64,000 bases of DNA from Leucobacter triazinivorans (GCF_004208635.1 NZ_CP035806.1:2728001-2792000), one strand, 5' to 3'. Counted from the first letter of the stretch, positions 42,012-51,196 are shown. Made by a program: numbers and translations. Notes: a model not told the origin generated them from the sequence alone.

Positions 42012-44111
42012 ATGAGCGACACCCACACCCTGCCGGATCCCCGCATCGACGCCCAGACGGTCGGCGACGCGCTGCTCGGCAAGTGGAAGCGGGAGCGACT
42101 GGAGTCCCGCCGTCTCGCCGAGGATCCGCGGCTGCACACGATCCCCGGGCAGTCGATGCCCGAACACCGGGAGCGCACCCTGGGCCAGCTCGGCATTCTC
42201 GTCGAGGAGGGCGCGATCCAGCGCGCCTACCCGAGCGATCTGGGCGGCGGCGACAACCACGGCGGCAACATCGCGGCCTTCCAGGAGCTCGTGCTCGCCG
42301 ATCCCTCGCTGCAGATCAAGAGCGGCGTGCAGTGGGGGCTCTTCGGCGCCGCGATCCTGCATCTCGGCACGCGTACGCATCACGAGAAGTGGCTGCCCGA
42401 CGTCATGAGCCTCAAGCTGCCGGGGGCGTTCGCCATGACCGAGATCGGTCACGGCTCGGATGTGGCGTCGATCGGCACGACGGCCACCTACGATCCCGAC
42501 ACCGAGGAGTTCGAGATCCACACGCCCTTCACCGGCGCGTGGAAGGACTACCTCGGCAATGCCGCTCTGCACGGACAGGCAGCGGTGGTCTTCGCGCAGC
42601 TCATCACGCGCGGTGTCAATCACGGCGTGCACGCGTTCTTCGTGCCGATCCGCACCCCTGAGGGCGAGATGCTGCCGGGCGTCGGCAGCGAGGACGACGG
42701 GGTGAAGGGAGGCCTCAACGGCATCGACAACGGCCGTCTGCACTTCACGCACGTGCGCGTGCCTCGCGAGAATCTGCTCAATCGTTACGGCGATGTCGCG
42801 GCCGACGGCACCTACTCCTCGGAGATCGAGAGCCCCGGCCGTCGTTTCTTCACCATGATCGGCACTCTCGTGCAGGGGCGGGTCTCGCTCGACGGCTCAG
42901 CGGTGCGTGCGATGGAGGCGGCGCTGACCATCGCGATCCGCTACGGCAGCGAGCGGCGCCAGTTCCCCGGCGCATCCGGGCGCGAGACGGTGCTGCTCGA
43001 CTACGGTCAGCACCAGCGGCGGCTCCTGCCGCGGCTCGCGCAGACCTACGCCATGGCATTCGCCGACGAGCGACTGCTCACCGTCTTCGACGAGGTCTTC
43101 TCAGGCGCCCGCGACACCGATGAGAATCGGGAAGACCTCGAGACGCTCGCCGCCGCGCTGAAGCCACTGTCGACCTGGGCTGCGCTCGATACGCTCCAGG
43201 AGGCGCGGGAGGCCTGCGGCGGGGCGGGCTTCATGGCGAAGAACCGTCTGGTGGGGCTGCGAGCCGACCTCGACATCTACGTCACGTTCGAGGGCGACAA
43301 CAACGTGCTGCTGCAGCTCGTGGGCAAGCGCCTGCTCACCGACTACGCCGCGCAGTTCAAGCCGGGCGACCGGGCGGCCATCGCGAAGGCCGCAGCCGCG
43401 CAGCTGGGCGACCGCGTGAGTCGATTCGGACTGCGGCAAATGGGTCAGAGCATCGCCGATCTCGGCCAGGTCTCGCGCTCGGTGGAGAGTCTGCGCAGCA
43501 CCGAGGCGCAGCGGGAGCTGCTTACGGATCGCGTGCAGACGATGGTCTCAGAGATCGCGCTCGCGCTGCGCGAAGCCACCAAGGGCATTCCCAAGGGCGA
43601 CTCGCGTGCGCGGGCGATCGCGAACGAAGAGGCCTTCAACGCGCAGCAGCACAAGCTCATCGAGGCCGCTCGAGCGCACGGCGAGCTGCTGCAGTGGGAG
43701 GCCTTCACCGAGGGCATCGAGCAGGTAGACGATCCCGGTTCCCGTCAGGTGCTGACCTGGCTCCGCGATCTTTTCGGACTCGGGATCATCGAGCGCAACG
43801 CCGCTTGGTACCTCGTGGCGGGCCGTATCTCGGGGCAGCGCGCCGAGGCCGTCACCGCGTACATCGATCGGCTCATCGCCCGCCTGCGGCCGCACGCCCT
43901 CGACCTCGTCGACGCGTTCGGGCTCACCCCGCAGCTGCTGCGCGCCGAGATCGCCACCGGCATCGAGGCGGAGCGTCAGGAGGAGGCGCGCGCCTACGTC
44001 GAGGCGCGCATCGCGGAGGGCACCTGGCCGATACACGAGAAGGAGCTGCGCAAGCGGGATCAGGAGCGTGCGCGCGCCGAGGAGCGCGTGCAGGCGAAGA
44101 CGAGCGCGTAG
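42012..44111 (+). CDS. Acyl-CoA oxidase / acyl-CoA dehydrogenase family protein
   Basis: A 699-residue flavoprotein; ATG 42012 has AAGGAG 6 nt upstream. Its length and the domain order fit acyl-CoA oxidases: N-terminal helices, the FAD/substrate middle domain with LPGAFAMTEIGHGSDVASIGTTATYD (about 133-158), a helical domain with AVRAMEAALTIAIRYGSERRQF, and EACGGAGFMAKNRL carrying the catalytic Glu region, plus FEGDNNVLLQLVGK. It would oxidise acyl-CoA to enoyl-CoA in fatty-acid breakdown, with O2 or another acceptor. No other beta-oxidation gene is next to it. Confidence 0.9.
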   Translation: MSDTHTLPDPRIDAQTVGDALLGKWKRERLESRRLAEDPRLHTIPGQSMPEHRERTLGQLGILVEEGAIQRAYPSDLGGGDNHGGNIAAFQELVLADPSLQIKSGVQWGLFGAAILHLGTRTHHEKWLPDVMSLKLPGAFAMTEIGHGSDVASIGTTATYDPDTEEFEIHTPFTGAWKDYLGNAALHGQAAVVFAQLITRGVNHGVHAFFVPIRTPEGEMLPGVGSEDDGVKGGLNGIDNGRLHFTHVRVPRENLLNRYGDVAADGTYSSEIESPGRRFFTMIGTLVQGRVSLDGSAVRAMEAALTIAIRYGSERRQFPGASGRETVLLDYGQHQRRLLPRLAQTYAMAFADERLLTVFDEVFSGARDTDENREDLETLAAALKPLSTWAALDTLQEAREACGGAGFMAKNRLVGLRADLDIYVTFEGDNNVLLQLVGKRLLTDYAAQFKPGDRAAIAKAAAAQLGDRVSRFGLRQMGQSIADLGQVSRSVESLRSTEAQRELLTDRVQTMVSEIALALREATKGIPKGDSRARAIANEEAFNAQQHKLIEAARAHGELLQWEAFTEGIEQVDDPGSRQVLTWLRDLFGLGIIERNAAWYLVAGRISGQRAEAVTAYIDRLIARLRPHALDLVDAFGLTPQLLRAEIATGIEAERQEEARAYVEARIAEGTWPIHEKELRKRDQERARAEERVQAKTSA

Positions 44112-44296
44112 GGACGCCATCGGTCTCTGCGGTTCGGGCGGCACAGCGGGCGACACGGCGCGGCTCGGCGCGCCGGGGCAGGAATCCGCAGGGACCGCGG
44201 GGACGCCGGTGCGGGGCTTCGGAGAAGCCGGGACGGGGCCGCAGCGACGCCTGGGCAGGGCTCGCAGTGTGGCCGTGGCGGGGAGCCCGCAGGGAA

Positions 44297-44302
44297 TAGG
44301 GT
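44297..44302 (+). promoter_or_regulatory. -10 element (TAGGGT) of pip
   Basis: TAGGGT lies 6 nt before ATG 44309; leaderless spacing. Confidence 0.5.
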
Positions 44303-44308
44303 GGGTCC

Positions 44309-45280
44309 ATGTCTGAACTGCGCGCGCTCTACCCGCCCGTCGAACCCTACGCGTTCGGTCGTCTCCCCGTCGGAGACGACCACCAGGTGTTCTGGGAGAC
44401 GAGCGGCAACCCGGAGGGCAAGCCGGTCGTCTTCCTGCACGGCGGGCCCGGTGGCGGCTGCAGCCCCGACCACCGCCGCTACTTCGACCCGGAGCGCTAC
44501 CGCATCGTGCTCTTCGATCAGCGCGGCTGCGGGCGCAGCACGCCGCACGCGAGCGCGCCCGATGCCGATCTGTCCGCGAACACCACCTGGCACCTCGTCG
44601 CCGACATCGAACGGTTGCGCGAGCACCTCGGCGTCGATCGCTGGCAGGTCTTCGGGGGATCCTGGGGGTCGACGCTCGCCCTCGCCTACGCCCAGACGCA
44701 CGCCGATCGGGTGACGGAGCTGGTGCTGCGCGGCATCTTCACCCTGCGCCGCAGCGAGATCCGCTGGTTCTATCAGGAGGGCGCGTCGCAGCTGTTCCCC
44801 GACGCGTGGGAGGAGTACCTCGCGGTGATCCCCGAGTCGGAGCGCGACGACCTGGTCGCCGCATACCGCCGCAGACTCTTCGACGAGGATCCGACGGTGC
44901 ACGTGCCCGCCGGCGTCGCCTGGACCGTCTGGGAGAACTCGACGATCCGCCTCGTGCCCGATGCGGCGGGGATCGCCGCCGCGCGGGAGGACACCGCGGC
45001 GGCCGTCGCGTTCGCGCGTATCGAGAACCACTACTTCTCGCACGGCGGCTGGATGGAGGACGGGCAGCTGATCCGCGACGCCGCAGAAAAACTCGCGGGG
45101 ATCCCGGGCGTGATCGTGCAGGGGCGCTATGACGCCTGCACCCCGCCCCGCACGGCGTGGGACCTGCACCGGGCGTGGCCTCAGGCCGAGTTCGAGATGG
45201 TGCCCGACGCCGGCCACGCGGCGAGCGAGCCCGGGATCGTCGACGCCCTCGTGCGTGCGACCGATCGTTTCGCGGCGTAG
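44309..45280 (+). CDS. pip: Prolyl aminopeptidase
   Basis: A 323-residue alpha/beta hydrolase (peptidase family S33) that removes N-terminal proline. The oxyanion motif HGGPGGG is at about 45-51, DQRGCGRS follows, and the nucleophile is Ser118 in FGGSWGS. The cap domain holds RRSEIRWFYQEGAS; the catalytic Asp is in GRYDACTPP and His in PDAGHAASE. Normal length for the family. Confidence 0.94.
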   Translation: MSELRALYPPVEPYAFGRLPVGDDHQVFWETSGNPEGKPVVFLHGGPGGGCSPDHRRYFDPERYRIVLFDQRGCGRSTPHASAPDADLSANTTWHLVADIERLREHLGVDRWQVFGGSWGSTLALAYAQTHADRVTELVLRGIFTLRRSEIRWFYQEGASQLFPDAWEEYLAVIPESERDDLVAAYRRRLFDEDPTVHVPAGVAWTVWENSTIRLVPDAAGIAAAREDTAAAVAFARIENHYFSHGGWMEDGQLIRDAAEKLAGIPGVIVQGRYDACTPPRTAWDLHRAWPQAEFEMVPDAGHAASEPGIVDALVRATDRFAA

Positions 45281-45327
45281 GGTCTCGCTCGCTCTCTGCG
45301 CCCGCTCATGCGCGGTGTGCCTCCGCC

Positions 45328-45382
45328 GAGATCCCGTTTCTCGCCGGATCAGGTGCAGGTGAGCGGCAGGAAATGGGATCTC
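45328..45382. repeat. Imperfect inverted repeat between pip and the metallopeptidase gene
   Basis: GAGATCCCGTTTC (45328-45340) and GAAATGGGATCTC (45370-45382) are complementary at 12 of 13 positions with a 29-nt loop. It may act as the pip terminator. Its layout is like the longer inverted repeat at 54383-54443. Confidence 0.6.
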
Positions 45383-45456
45383 GCGAGGGATGGGAGCTGC
45401 TCGAGCCGCGGCTGGCCGGGTCTCGCGGCCATTCCGGGGGGCGGTACCGATAGACC

Positions 45457-46344
45457 ATGACTCTCAACGACAACGTGCGGATCGACACGAGCCGGGTGTC
45501 GAAGCGGAGCGGCGGCCGACGCGGCGGGATCATCGCCGGCGGCGGTATCGGAGTCGTGCTGCTGCTGGCGCTGGGATTCCAGCTGCTGGGCATCAACCTG
45601 ATGCCCTTCGCTCCGGTGGTGGAGCAGGCGATCGGCGGGGGAGCCGTCTCGGAGGAGCAGGCCGGGTCGGTGCCCGGTTGCGAGAGCGGGGCCGACGCGA
45701 ACACCGACGTCGAGTGCCGGATGGCGGCCGCGAGCGACTCGCTCGAGCGCTACTGGGCCGCGGAGGTCGGCAACTATCGCGGTCCGGCGAAGGTCGTGCT
45801 CTTCGAAGGGCAGACGGAGTCGGGCTGCGGGGCGGCCTCGGCGGCGACCGGCCCGTTCTCCTGTCCGGCCGACGAGAAGATCTACATCGACGTCTCGTTC
45901 TTCGACACGTTGAGCGGCGAGGACGGGGCGTCGAACGGCTCGCTGGCCCAGATGTATGTGCTCGCCCACGAGTGGGGGCACCACATCTCCAACCTCATCG
46001 GGTCGCTGCAGGGCGTCGGGCGCGACAGCGGGCCGGCTTCGGGATCGGTGCGGCTCGAGCTGCAGGCCGACTGCTTCGCCGGGGCGTAGGTGCAGAACGC
46101 CTCGACGGTCACCGACGACAGCGGGGTGCCGTTCTTGAAACCAAGCACGCAGCAGCAGATCGCCGATGCCATGAGCACCGCCGCCGTGGGAGACGACCAC
46201 ATCATGGAGTCCGCGGGCGTGGGCGTGAACCCCGAGCGCTTCACCCACGGAACGTCCGAGCAGCGGATGCGCTGGCTCCGGACGGGGTACGAGCAGGGGC
46301 CGACCGCCTGCGGCACCCTCGACGTGCCGGCCTCGGAGCTGTAG
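45457..46344 (+). pseudogene. Neutral zinc metallopeptidase (YpfJ family) interrupted by an in-frame amber codon
   Basis: The frame from ATG 45457 to TAG 46344 is intact except codon 211 (46087-46089), TAG. Before it: one membrane anchor (residues about 29-47), a Cys-containing linker, and the zinc site AHEWGHHISNLIG and ELQADCFAGA. After it, in frame: VQNASTVTDD, then the helical end with GTSEQRMRWLRTGYEQG. Members of this family have Trp where the stop lies (FAGAW or FAGVW), so TGG to TAG is the simplest explanation. The catalytic HExxH and downstream Glu/Asp region precede the stop, but about 85 C-terminal residues would be lost. Confidence 0.88.
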
Positions 46345-46398
46345 GGGCGGCGGGCTTCGCGTCAGCCAGTGCAGGATCGCGACCGCGGATCGTGCGGT

Positions 46399-46511
46399 TG
46401 CGGGTGTCGGCTCGCTGCGTTCGCTCGACCGGCGGGTGCGGGTGTCGGCTCGCTGCGTTCGCTCGACCGGCGGGTGCGGGTGTCGGCTCGCTGCGCTCGC
46501 TCGACCGGCGG
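46399..46511. repeat. 38-bp tandem repeat, three copies
   Basis: TGCGGGTGTCGGCTCGCTGC starts at 46399, 46437 and 46475, 38 bp apart, each followed by GTTCGCTCGACCGGCGGG (one C in copy 3). It lies between the interrupted peptidase gene and the convergent LysR-like gene. Confidence 0.9.
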
Positions 46512-46522
46512 AAGGAGGCGTC

Positions 46523-47371
46523 TCAGCGCCGCTTCTTCGCCTTGCGCTTGGCGGCCTTTTCCCGCTCCGCCTTCTCCCGTGCGGCGGCGAGCTGCGCGCC
46601 CCGCGAGTTCGGCTTGAGCGCCGGCTTCTTCTTGGCCGGACGCTTCGCCGACTGCTGGGCTCCGGACTTCGCGCTCGGCGGTTCGTCCGCGCCCGTCGCG
46701 CCCGTCGCGCCCGTCGCGCCGGTCGCGCCCGCGCTCGGCCGCGAGCTGCGTGCCGTGCGTCCGCGCAGGATCCCGGCGAGCTGCTGCACGTCGGGGGCAT
46801 CGCGCTCGACCCGCCAGCTCGCCCAGATCGTCGTGCCGGGAATGGGATCGCCGTCGGCGACCACCCGGAGCACGGAGTGCGCGCGCTTGTCGACGAGATG
46901 CCGAGCGAGGGGCAGTGGCGCGAGCACGCCGCCGATCCCGGTGGAGACCAGCGCCAGCGCCTCGGGGAGTCCGCGCGGCATCCAGTTCGGGTCGCTCCAC
47001 GGGGTCGCGGCGGGCCAGGAGTCCGGGTGCTGCGGATGATCGAGCAGGGGAACCAGGGCGAGGTCGACGACCGGGATCTCCGAGAGCTCGGCGAGCTCGT
47101 GGTCGGCGGGCAGCACGAGGGCGACGGCCTCCTCGTAGAGCCGCAGTGCGTGATGGGTGCGGTGCGAATCGCGGGGATCACTGCCGAGAGGCCGCTCGCC
47201 GGGAGCGGCGCGCTCGAGCAGCATGTCCTGCCCCGCATCGGAGGGGCGGCCGAACGGGTGCGCGAACGGGACGAGTTCGAGGGGACGTCCCGGCACGGCT
47301 CGACCCCAGCGCGCTGCCCATTTGCTCGGGGCGACGCCGCGGGTGAATCCGAGCTGGATGGGTGCGTTCAC
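46523..47371 (-). CDS. LysR substrate-binding-domain-like protein with Lys-rich tail
   Basis: A 282-residue protein starting at GTG 47371, which overlaps the ATL stop (GTGA). It begins directly with an effector-domain strand (IQLGFTRGVAPSKWAARW) and has VALVLPADHELAEL and ALVSTGIGGVLAPLPLARHL typical of LysR effector domains; there is no HTH. From about 205 the chain is low complexity: a GAT repeat, then a Lys/Arg/Ala tail ending KAKKRR that could bind nucleic acid. Such HTH-less LysR-like proteins are common in Microbacteriaceae (recalled), role unknown. Confidence 0.7.
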   Translation of the reverse strand: MNAPIQLGFTRGVAPSKWAARWGRAVPGRPLELVPFAHPFGRPSDAGQDMLLERAAPGERPLGSDPRDSHRTHHALRLYEEAVALVLPADHELAELSEIPVVDLALVPLLDHPQHPDSWPAATPWSDPNWMPRGLPEALALVSTGIGGVLAPLPLARHLVDKRAHSVLRVVADGDPIPGTTIWASWRVERDAPDVQQLAGILRGRTARSSRPSAGATGATGATGATGADEPPSAKSGAQQSAKRPAKKKPALKPNSRGAQLAAAREKAEREKAAKRKAKKRR

Positions 47372-47706
47372 AGTGCGATCTCCGAGTAGATCTCGTGGGT
47401 GTAGGGCAGGCGTGCGGAGGAGAGCGCGATCCGATAGTCGTCCGCGGCGGCGACGTGCCGCAGCGGGGTGCCCTCCTCGCGATAGTGAGGGAGCGCCAGT
47501 CGCGCGTGGCCCTGCGGAGGAGACCCGCTGGCCGGGACGACGCGCCACCAGGGCACCGCGTGACCGTAGAGCGCCATGACGCGCCCGACGGCGCGCGGAG
47601 CCGACGATCCGATCGCGATGCCGACGTCGCCGTAGGTCATGACCCGACCGGCGGGGATGCGCGCGACGATGTCGAGCACCTGCTCGGCGAACTCCTCCGA
47701 CACCAT
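47368..47706 (-). CDS. Alkyltransferase-like DNA repair protein (ATL)
   Basis: A 112-residue MGMT-fold protein with IPAGRVMTYGDVGIAIG and PRAVGRVMALY, the DNA-binding helix. The active-site motif reads PWWRVVPASG, with Trp in place of the methyl-accepting Cys of PCHR; this marks ATL proteins, which bind O6-alkylguanine and pass it to nucleotide excision repair instead of removing the alkyl group. GTG 47703 is an alternative start. Coupled to the downstream LysR-like gene. Confidence 0.88.
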   Translation of the reverse strand: MVSEEFAEQVLDIVARIPAGRVMTYGDVGIAIGSSAPRAVGRVMALYGHAVPWWRVVPASGSPPQGHARLALPHYREEGTPLRHVAAADDYRIALSSARLPYTHEIYSEIAL

Positions 47707-47721
47707 CTCCCCAGCATATGC

Positions 47722-47820
47722 GCTCCGGTGTGGGCGGGCGCTCCGGTGGGATCGGGGGCTCCGGTGGGACCGGGGGCTCCGGTGGGACCGGGGGCTCCGG
47801 TGGGATCGGGGGCTCCGGCT
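47722..47820. repeat. 18-bp G-rich tandem repeat, 5.5 copies
   Basis: Units of the form GCTCCGGTGGGAYCGGGG start at 47722, 47740, 47758, 47776, 47794 and 47812 (first unit degenerate, last partial). The plus strand has regular GGG/GGGG runs that could form G-quadruplexes. It lies just upstream of the ATL start and just past the VIT1-type gene, so copy number could alter ATL expression. Confidence 0.88.
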
Positions 47821-47835
47821 CTCGATCGCCCAGCG

Positions 47836-48558
47836 CTACCCCAGCGTGGACACCCCGAGCAGCATGCCGATCGTGTAGGTCGCGGCCACCGCGATGCCGC
47901 CGAACAGCAGCTGCCGCGCCGCGCCGGCGAGCCAGCCGTGGCGCGTCACGCCCGCAGCGATCCCGCCGGCGATCAGCAGGCCGACGCCGCCGAAGGCAAG
48001 CCCCCACCAGAGGGTCCCGAACCCGAAGAGGAAGGGCAGGATCGGGATGAGCGCGCCGACCCCGAACGCGAGGAACGACGAGACCGCGGCGACCACCGGC
48101 GACGGCTTCTCCTCGGGGCTGAGGCCGAGCTCGTGCGCCAGGTGCACGCGCACGGCCTGGTCGCTGTTCGCGTGCACCTGACCGGCGGCGACGTCGGCGA
48201 CGTCCTGCTCCATGCCGAGCCGCTCGAAGAGCGCTGCGAGCTCGGCCTGCTCGCCCTCCGGGTTGCGGAAGTGCGCTTCGCGCTCGATCCGCACCTCCTT
48301 GTCCAGCTGCTCGTTCGCGGTGCGCACCGAGGTGTACTCTCCGAGCGCCATTGAGATCGCGCCCGCGATGAGGCCCGAGACGCCGGTGATGGCCACGATC
48401 CCGGGGGCGGCGCCGGCCGCGGCGATGCCGGCGATGAGTCCGACGTTCGAGACCAGGCCGTCCATCGCGCCGAAGACGCTCGCGCGCAGCCAACCCGAGG
48501 AGACATCGGCGTGGCGGTGATCGTATTCGTGCGGCTTGGAAATGTCGATGGGGGTCAT
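47836..48558 (-). CDS. VIT1/CCC1-family divalent metal transporter
   Basis: A 240-residue membrane protein. The His-rich start HEYDHRHADVSSGWLRA is followed by helix 1 ASVFGAMDGLVSNVGLIAG and SMALGEYTSVRTANEQLDKE, the family's metal-site signature, then a Glu-rich metal-binding segment (about 88-150) and three more helices. VIT1/CCC1 proteins export Fe2+ or Mn2+ from the cytosol. About five helices fit the length. Confidence 0.9.
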   Translation of the reverse strand: MTPIDISKPHEYDHRHADVSSGWLRASVFGAMDGLVSNVGLIAGIAAAGAAPGIVAITGVSGLIAGAISMALGEYTSVRTANEQLDKEVRIEREAHFRNPEGEQAELAALFERLGMEQDVADVAAGQVHANSDQAVRVHLAHELGLSPEEKPSPVVAAVSSFLAFGVGALIPILPFLFGFGTLWWGLAFGGVGLLIAGGIAAGVTRHGWLAGAARQLLFGGIAVAATYTIGMLLGVSTLG

Positions 48559-48760
48559 GATCGCCTTCGTGTGGTTCGGAGTGCTGGCGGGATCGCCGCG
48601 GTCTGCACGAGCAGTCACGCTAGCAAGGTTTGCGAGAGAGGGAGAAGCCCGCACGGCACCTCGCCGATCCGTTGCCGAGAGTTCGTCCGATCGAACTCGC
48701 AGAGACGGGATCCCGGTCATCGCGCTGCGGGATCCCTCGCTCCGGCGAGCGCGCCGCCTC

Positions 48761-50821
48761 TCACCGCGGCGCTGTGAGCTCGCGCGTCTCGCCCGGCCAG
48801 CGCGATCGCAGCCAGCGGTCGTGGGTGGCGATGACGAGCGCTCCCGTGAACTCGCGCAGTGCCGCCTCGAGCTCTTCGACGAGGGTGAGCGAGAGGTGGT
48901 TGCTCGGCTCGTCGAGCAGCAGCACGGCGGGGGGATCCGCGACGAGCGCCGCGAGCGCGAGTCTGCGGCGCTGGCCCACGCTCAGTCTCCCGACCGGCCG
49001 ATCGAGGTCCCGGGGGGCCAGCAGTCCGGTGGCCAAGAGCGGAGCCCGTTCGGCGATGTCGTACCCGACCGCATCGCGATAGACGGCGGACGCCGTGCGC
49101 GTGGGATCGACGATGCTGACCTCCTGCGGCAGGGAGCCGACGCGAGCGCCGCGCTCCACCGTGCCGTGATCCGGCTGCAGGTCACCGGCGAGGATCGCGA
49201 GCAGCGTCGATTTCCCCGCGCCGTTCGGCCCGGTGAGCATGATCCGGCCGCGGGGCGTCACCTCGAGGGAGGTCTCGCGCAGCCGTCCGGCAAGTGCCAC
49301 CCGGTCGGCGCGCAGCAGCGGCGCCTGGGCGGCGGCGCTGTCCTCGACTCGTGCAGGTTCCGCGCCCGCGGGGTTCGCAGAATCGGGGTCGCGCAAGGTC
49401 GCTTTCGTGCGGCTGAAGCGGACGTGTGCGTCCCCGATTCCGGTGGCGGGGGGAGGGGCGGATCCCGAGCCAGGTCCCGGAGCGGATCCCGAGTGCGATC
49501 CCGGCGCAGAGAGCGGCGCAGATCCCGAGGCCGAACCCGGAGCGAATCCGCTGAAGCGCAGCGGCTCGGGTGGGCGCCGCACCCGAATCCGCTCGAGCGA
49601 CTCGAGCCGCACGCGGGCGTTGCGCGCTCGCCGCGCGGTGACCCTCGCGTCCTTGTCCGCGTAGAACTTGCGGGTGATCTTGGACTCGGATTTCGACTCG
49701 TGCTTGCGGTTCACCTCGCGCGAGCCGACCTCGATCTCGTGGATCAGCTCGGCCCGCTCCGCCTGCTCGGCCGCGTAGCGCTCCCGCCAGCGGGCGAGCT
49801 CGGCCTGCCGGGCGGCACGCGCCGCTGTGTAGCCCATGCCCCACACGCGCACGCCGAGGCCCGAACCGGTGTCCTCCGAGTCGGGGGACGCGTATGCCCC
49901 GGTGCGCACGCCGGTCGTCGCCCCGGTGCGCACGCCGGGCGTCGCTCCGGCCGGCGCCGTGCAACCTGTGTGGCCTGCCCGATCCGCGAAGCCCATGGAC
50001 GCGGGCGACGGGCCGGCGGCGTCGGCGAGCACGCTCGCCGGCACGGGGAGTGCGTCGAGATCGAGGATCCGGGTGCACACTGCGTCGAGCAGCGCGCGGT
50101 CGTGGCTCGCCACGATCACGATGCCCGGCCAGGCCGCCAGCACGAGCTCGAGGTAGGCGGCCGAGGCGTCGTCGAGATGGTTCGAGGGCTCGTCGAGCAG
50201 CAGCGTGTGGGGAGCCTTCAGCAGCAGGGCCGCGAGCGCCAGGCGCAGCCGCTGCCCGCCGGAGAGCTCGCCGACGGTCCGCCGGAGCGGGATCCCGCCG
50301 AGGCCGAGTCCGCCGAGCGTCTCGCCGCGGCGGGCTTCGGCCGACCAGGCGTCGCTCTGATCCGCATCCTCGAGGGCCGCGGCATACGCCGCCGCGATCG
50401 CAGGGTCCTGCGGTCGTGCGGCGAGCTGTTCGCCGAGGGATTCGATGCGCTGCAACACGGTGACGGCGGCCTGCTGGGCGTCGTCGAGTACGCGGGAGAT
50501 CGGCGCGCTCTCGGGGTACGGCAGCTCCTGCTCGAGCAGTCCGATGCTGCCCGGCGGTGACACGATTCCGCGCTCGGGCGGTAGGACACCCGCGAGGATG
50601 CGCAGCAGCGTCGACTTGCCGGTGCCGTTCTCGCCGATGAGGCCGATGCGGTCGCCCGGAGCGGCCGAGAACGTGATGCCGCTGAGCACGCGGCGATCCG
50701 GGTATGCGTGAGAGACGCCCTCGACCGAGAGGTGCGTGCGGCTGGTGGTGCCGGTGTCGCGCGTCGCGGCGCGCGCGGCCGATGCGAGATCGGGTGCCGA
50801 TGGAGGATGATGCGCGGGCAT
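48761..50821 (-). CDS. ABC-F family ATP-binding protein
   Basis: A 686-residue protein with two ABC domains and no membrane segment. Domain 1: Walker A GENGTGKST, LSGGQRLRLALA, LLLDEPSNHLD. Domain 2: GPNGAGKST, LSVGQRRRLALA (Gly to Val in the signature), LLLDEPSNHLS. The linker of about 200 residues carries a basic KHESKSESKITRKFYADKDARV helix and two disordered insertions rich in Thr/Gly/Val and Gly/Ser/Ala/Pro. ABC-F proteins act on the ribosome; some protect it from macrolides or related drugs. The long linker and its own leader suggest a resistance type, but this is inference. Confidence 0.88.
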   Translation of the reverse strand: MPAHHPPSAPDLASAARAATRDTGTTSRTHLSVEGVSHAYPDRRVLSGITFSAAPGDRIGLIGENGTGKSTLLRILAGVLPPERGIVSPPGSIGLLEQELPYPESAPISRVLDDAQQAAVTVLQRIESLGEQLAARPQDPAIAAAYAAALEDADQSDAWSAEARRGETLGGLGLGGIPLRRTVGELSGGQRLRLALAALLLKAPHTLLLDEPSNHLDDASAAYLELVLAAWPGIVIVASHDRALLDAVCTRILDLDALPVPASVLADAAGPSPASMGFADRAGHTGCTAPAGATPGVRTGATTGVRTGAYASPDSEDTGSGLGVRVWGMGYTAARAARQAELARWRERYAAEQAERAELIHEIEVGSREVNRKHESKSESKITRKFYADKDARVTARRARNARVRLESLERIRVRRPPEPLRFSGFAPGSASGSAPLSAPGSHSGSAPGPGSGSAPPPATGIGDAHVRFSRTKATLRDPDSANPAGAEPARVEDSAAAQAPLLRADRVALAGRLRETSLEVTPRGRIMLTGPNGAGKSTLLAILAGDLQPDHGTVERGARVGSLPQEVSIVDPTRTASAVYRDAVGYDIAERAPLLATGLLAPRDLDRPVGRLSVGQRRRLALAALVADPPAVLLLDEPSNHLSLTLVEELEAALREFTGALVIATHDRWLRSRWPGETRELTAPR

Positions 50822-50893
50822 GGTGGCCGCCTTTCGGAACGTCGTGGTGTTCCGCCGAGGTCGGTCGGGGTGCGTCACTGCCGGCGAGAGGGT

Positions 50894-50959
50894 CGACGCG
50901 AACGGGCCGTCGACGCGAACGGTGCGTCGACGCGAACGGTGCAACCGACGCGAACGGTG
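50894..50959. repeat. 17-18-bp repeat (CGACGCGAACGG core), four copies
   Basis: CGACGCGAACGG occurs at 50894, 50911, 50928 and 50946, 73-125 bp before the ABC-F start codon. Could be slippage product or operator-like sites. Confidence 0.8.
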
Positions 50960-51120
50960 CAGCCGTGGGGGCGGGGCACCCCGGCTGCGCGAGTTGGCGC
51001 GGGCCTCGCGGGCGGAATCGCAGCTCCCCGGAGCCGTTGCGGCGGTGCCCTGCCGATCGGCGGGGCGGGAACGGGGCTGCGTCAGTTCTTCACGACCCCG
51101 AGTGTACGCCACGGGGTGCG

Positions 51121-51196
51121 GGGGAGCGCAAGGGGTGGGGAGCGCAAGGAGGGGGTGGGAGCGCAAGGAGGAGGTGGGGAGCGCAAGGAGGAGCGG
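51121..51196. repeat. GGGAGCGCAAGG short tandem repeat
   Basis: Four imperfect units of 16-20 bp with the core GAGCGCAAGG(A/G)GG, before the SRPBCC gene promoter. Purine-rich on the plus strand. Confidence 0.75.

Noticed and set aside
22033-46089. General reassignment of TAG to an amino acid (for example pyrrolysine)
   Set aside because: Many intact genes in the window end normally at TAG (for example at 5879, 23696, 39698 and 63167), and no pyl or suppressor genes are seen, so code change is unlikely; occasional suppression is not excluded.
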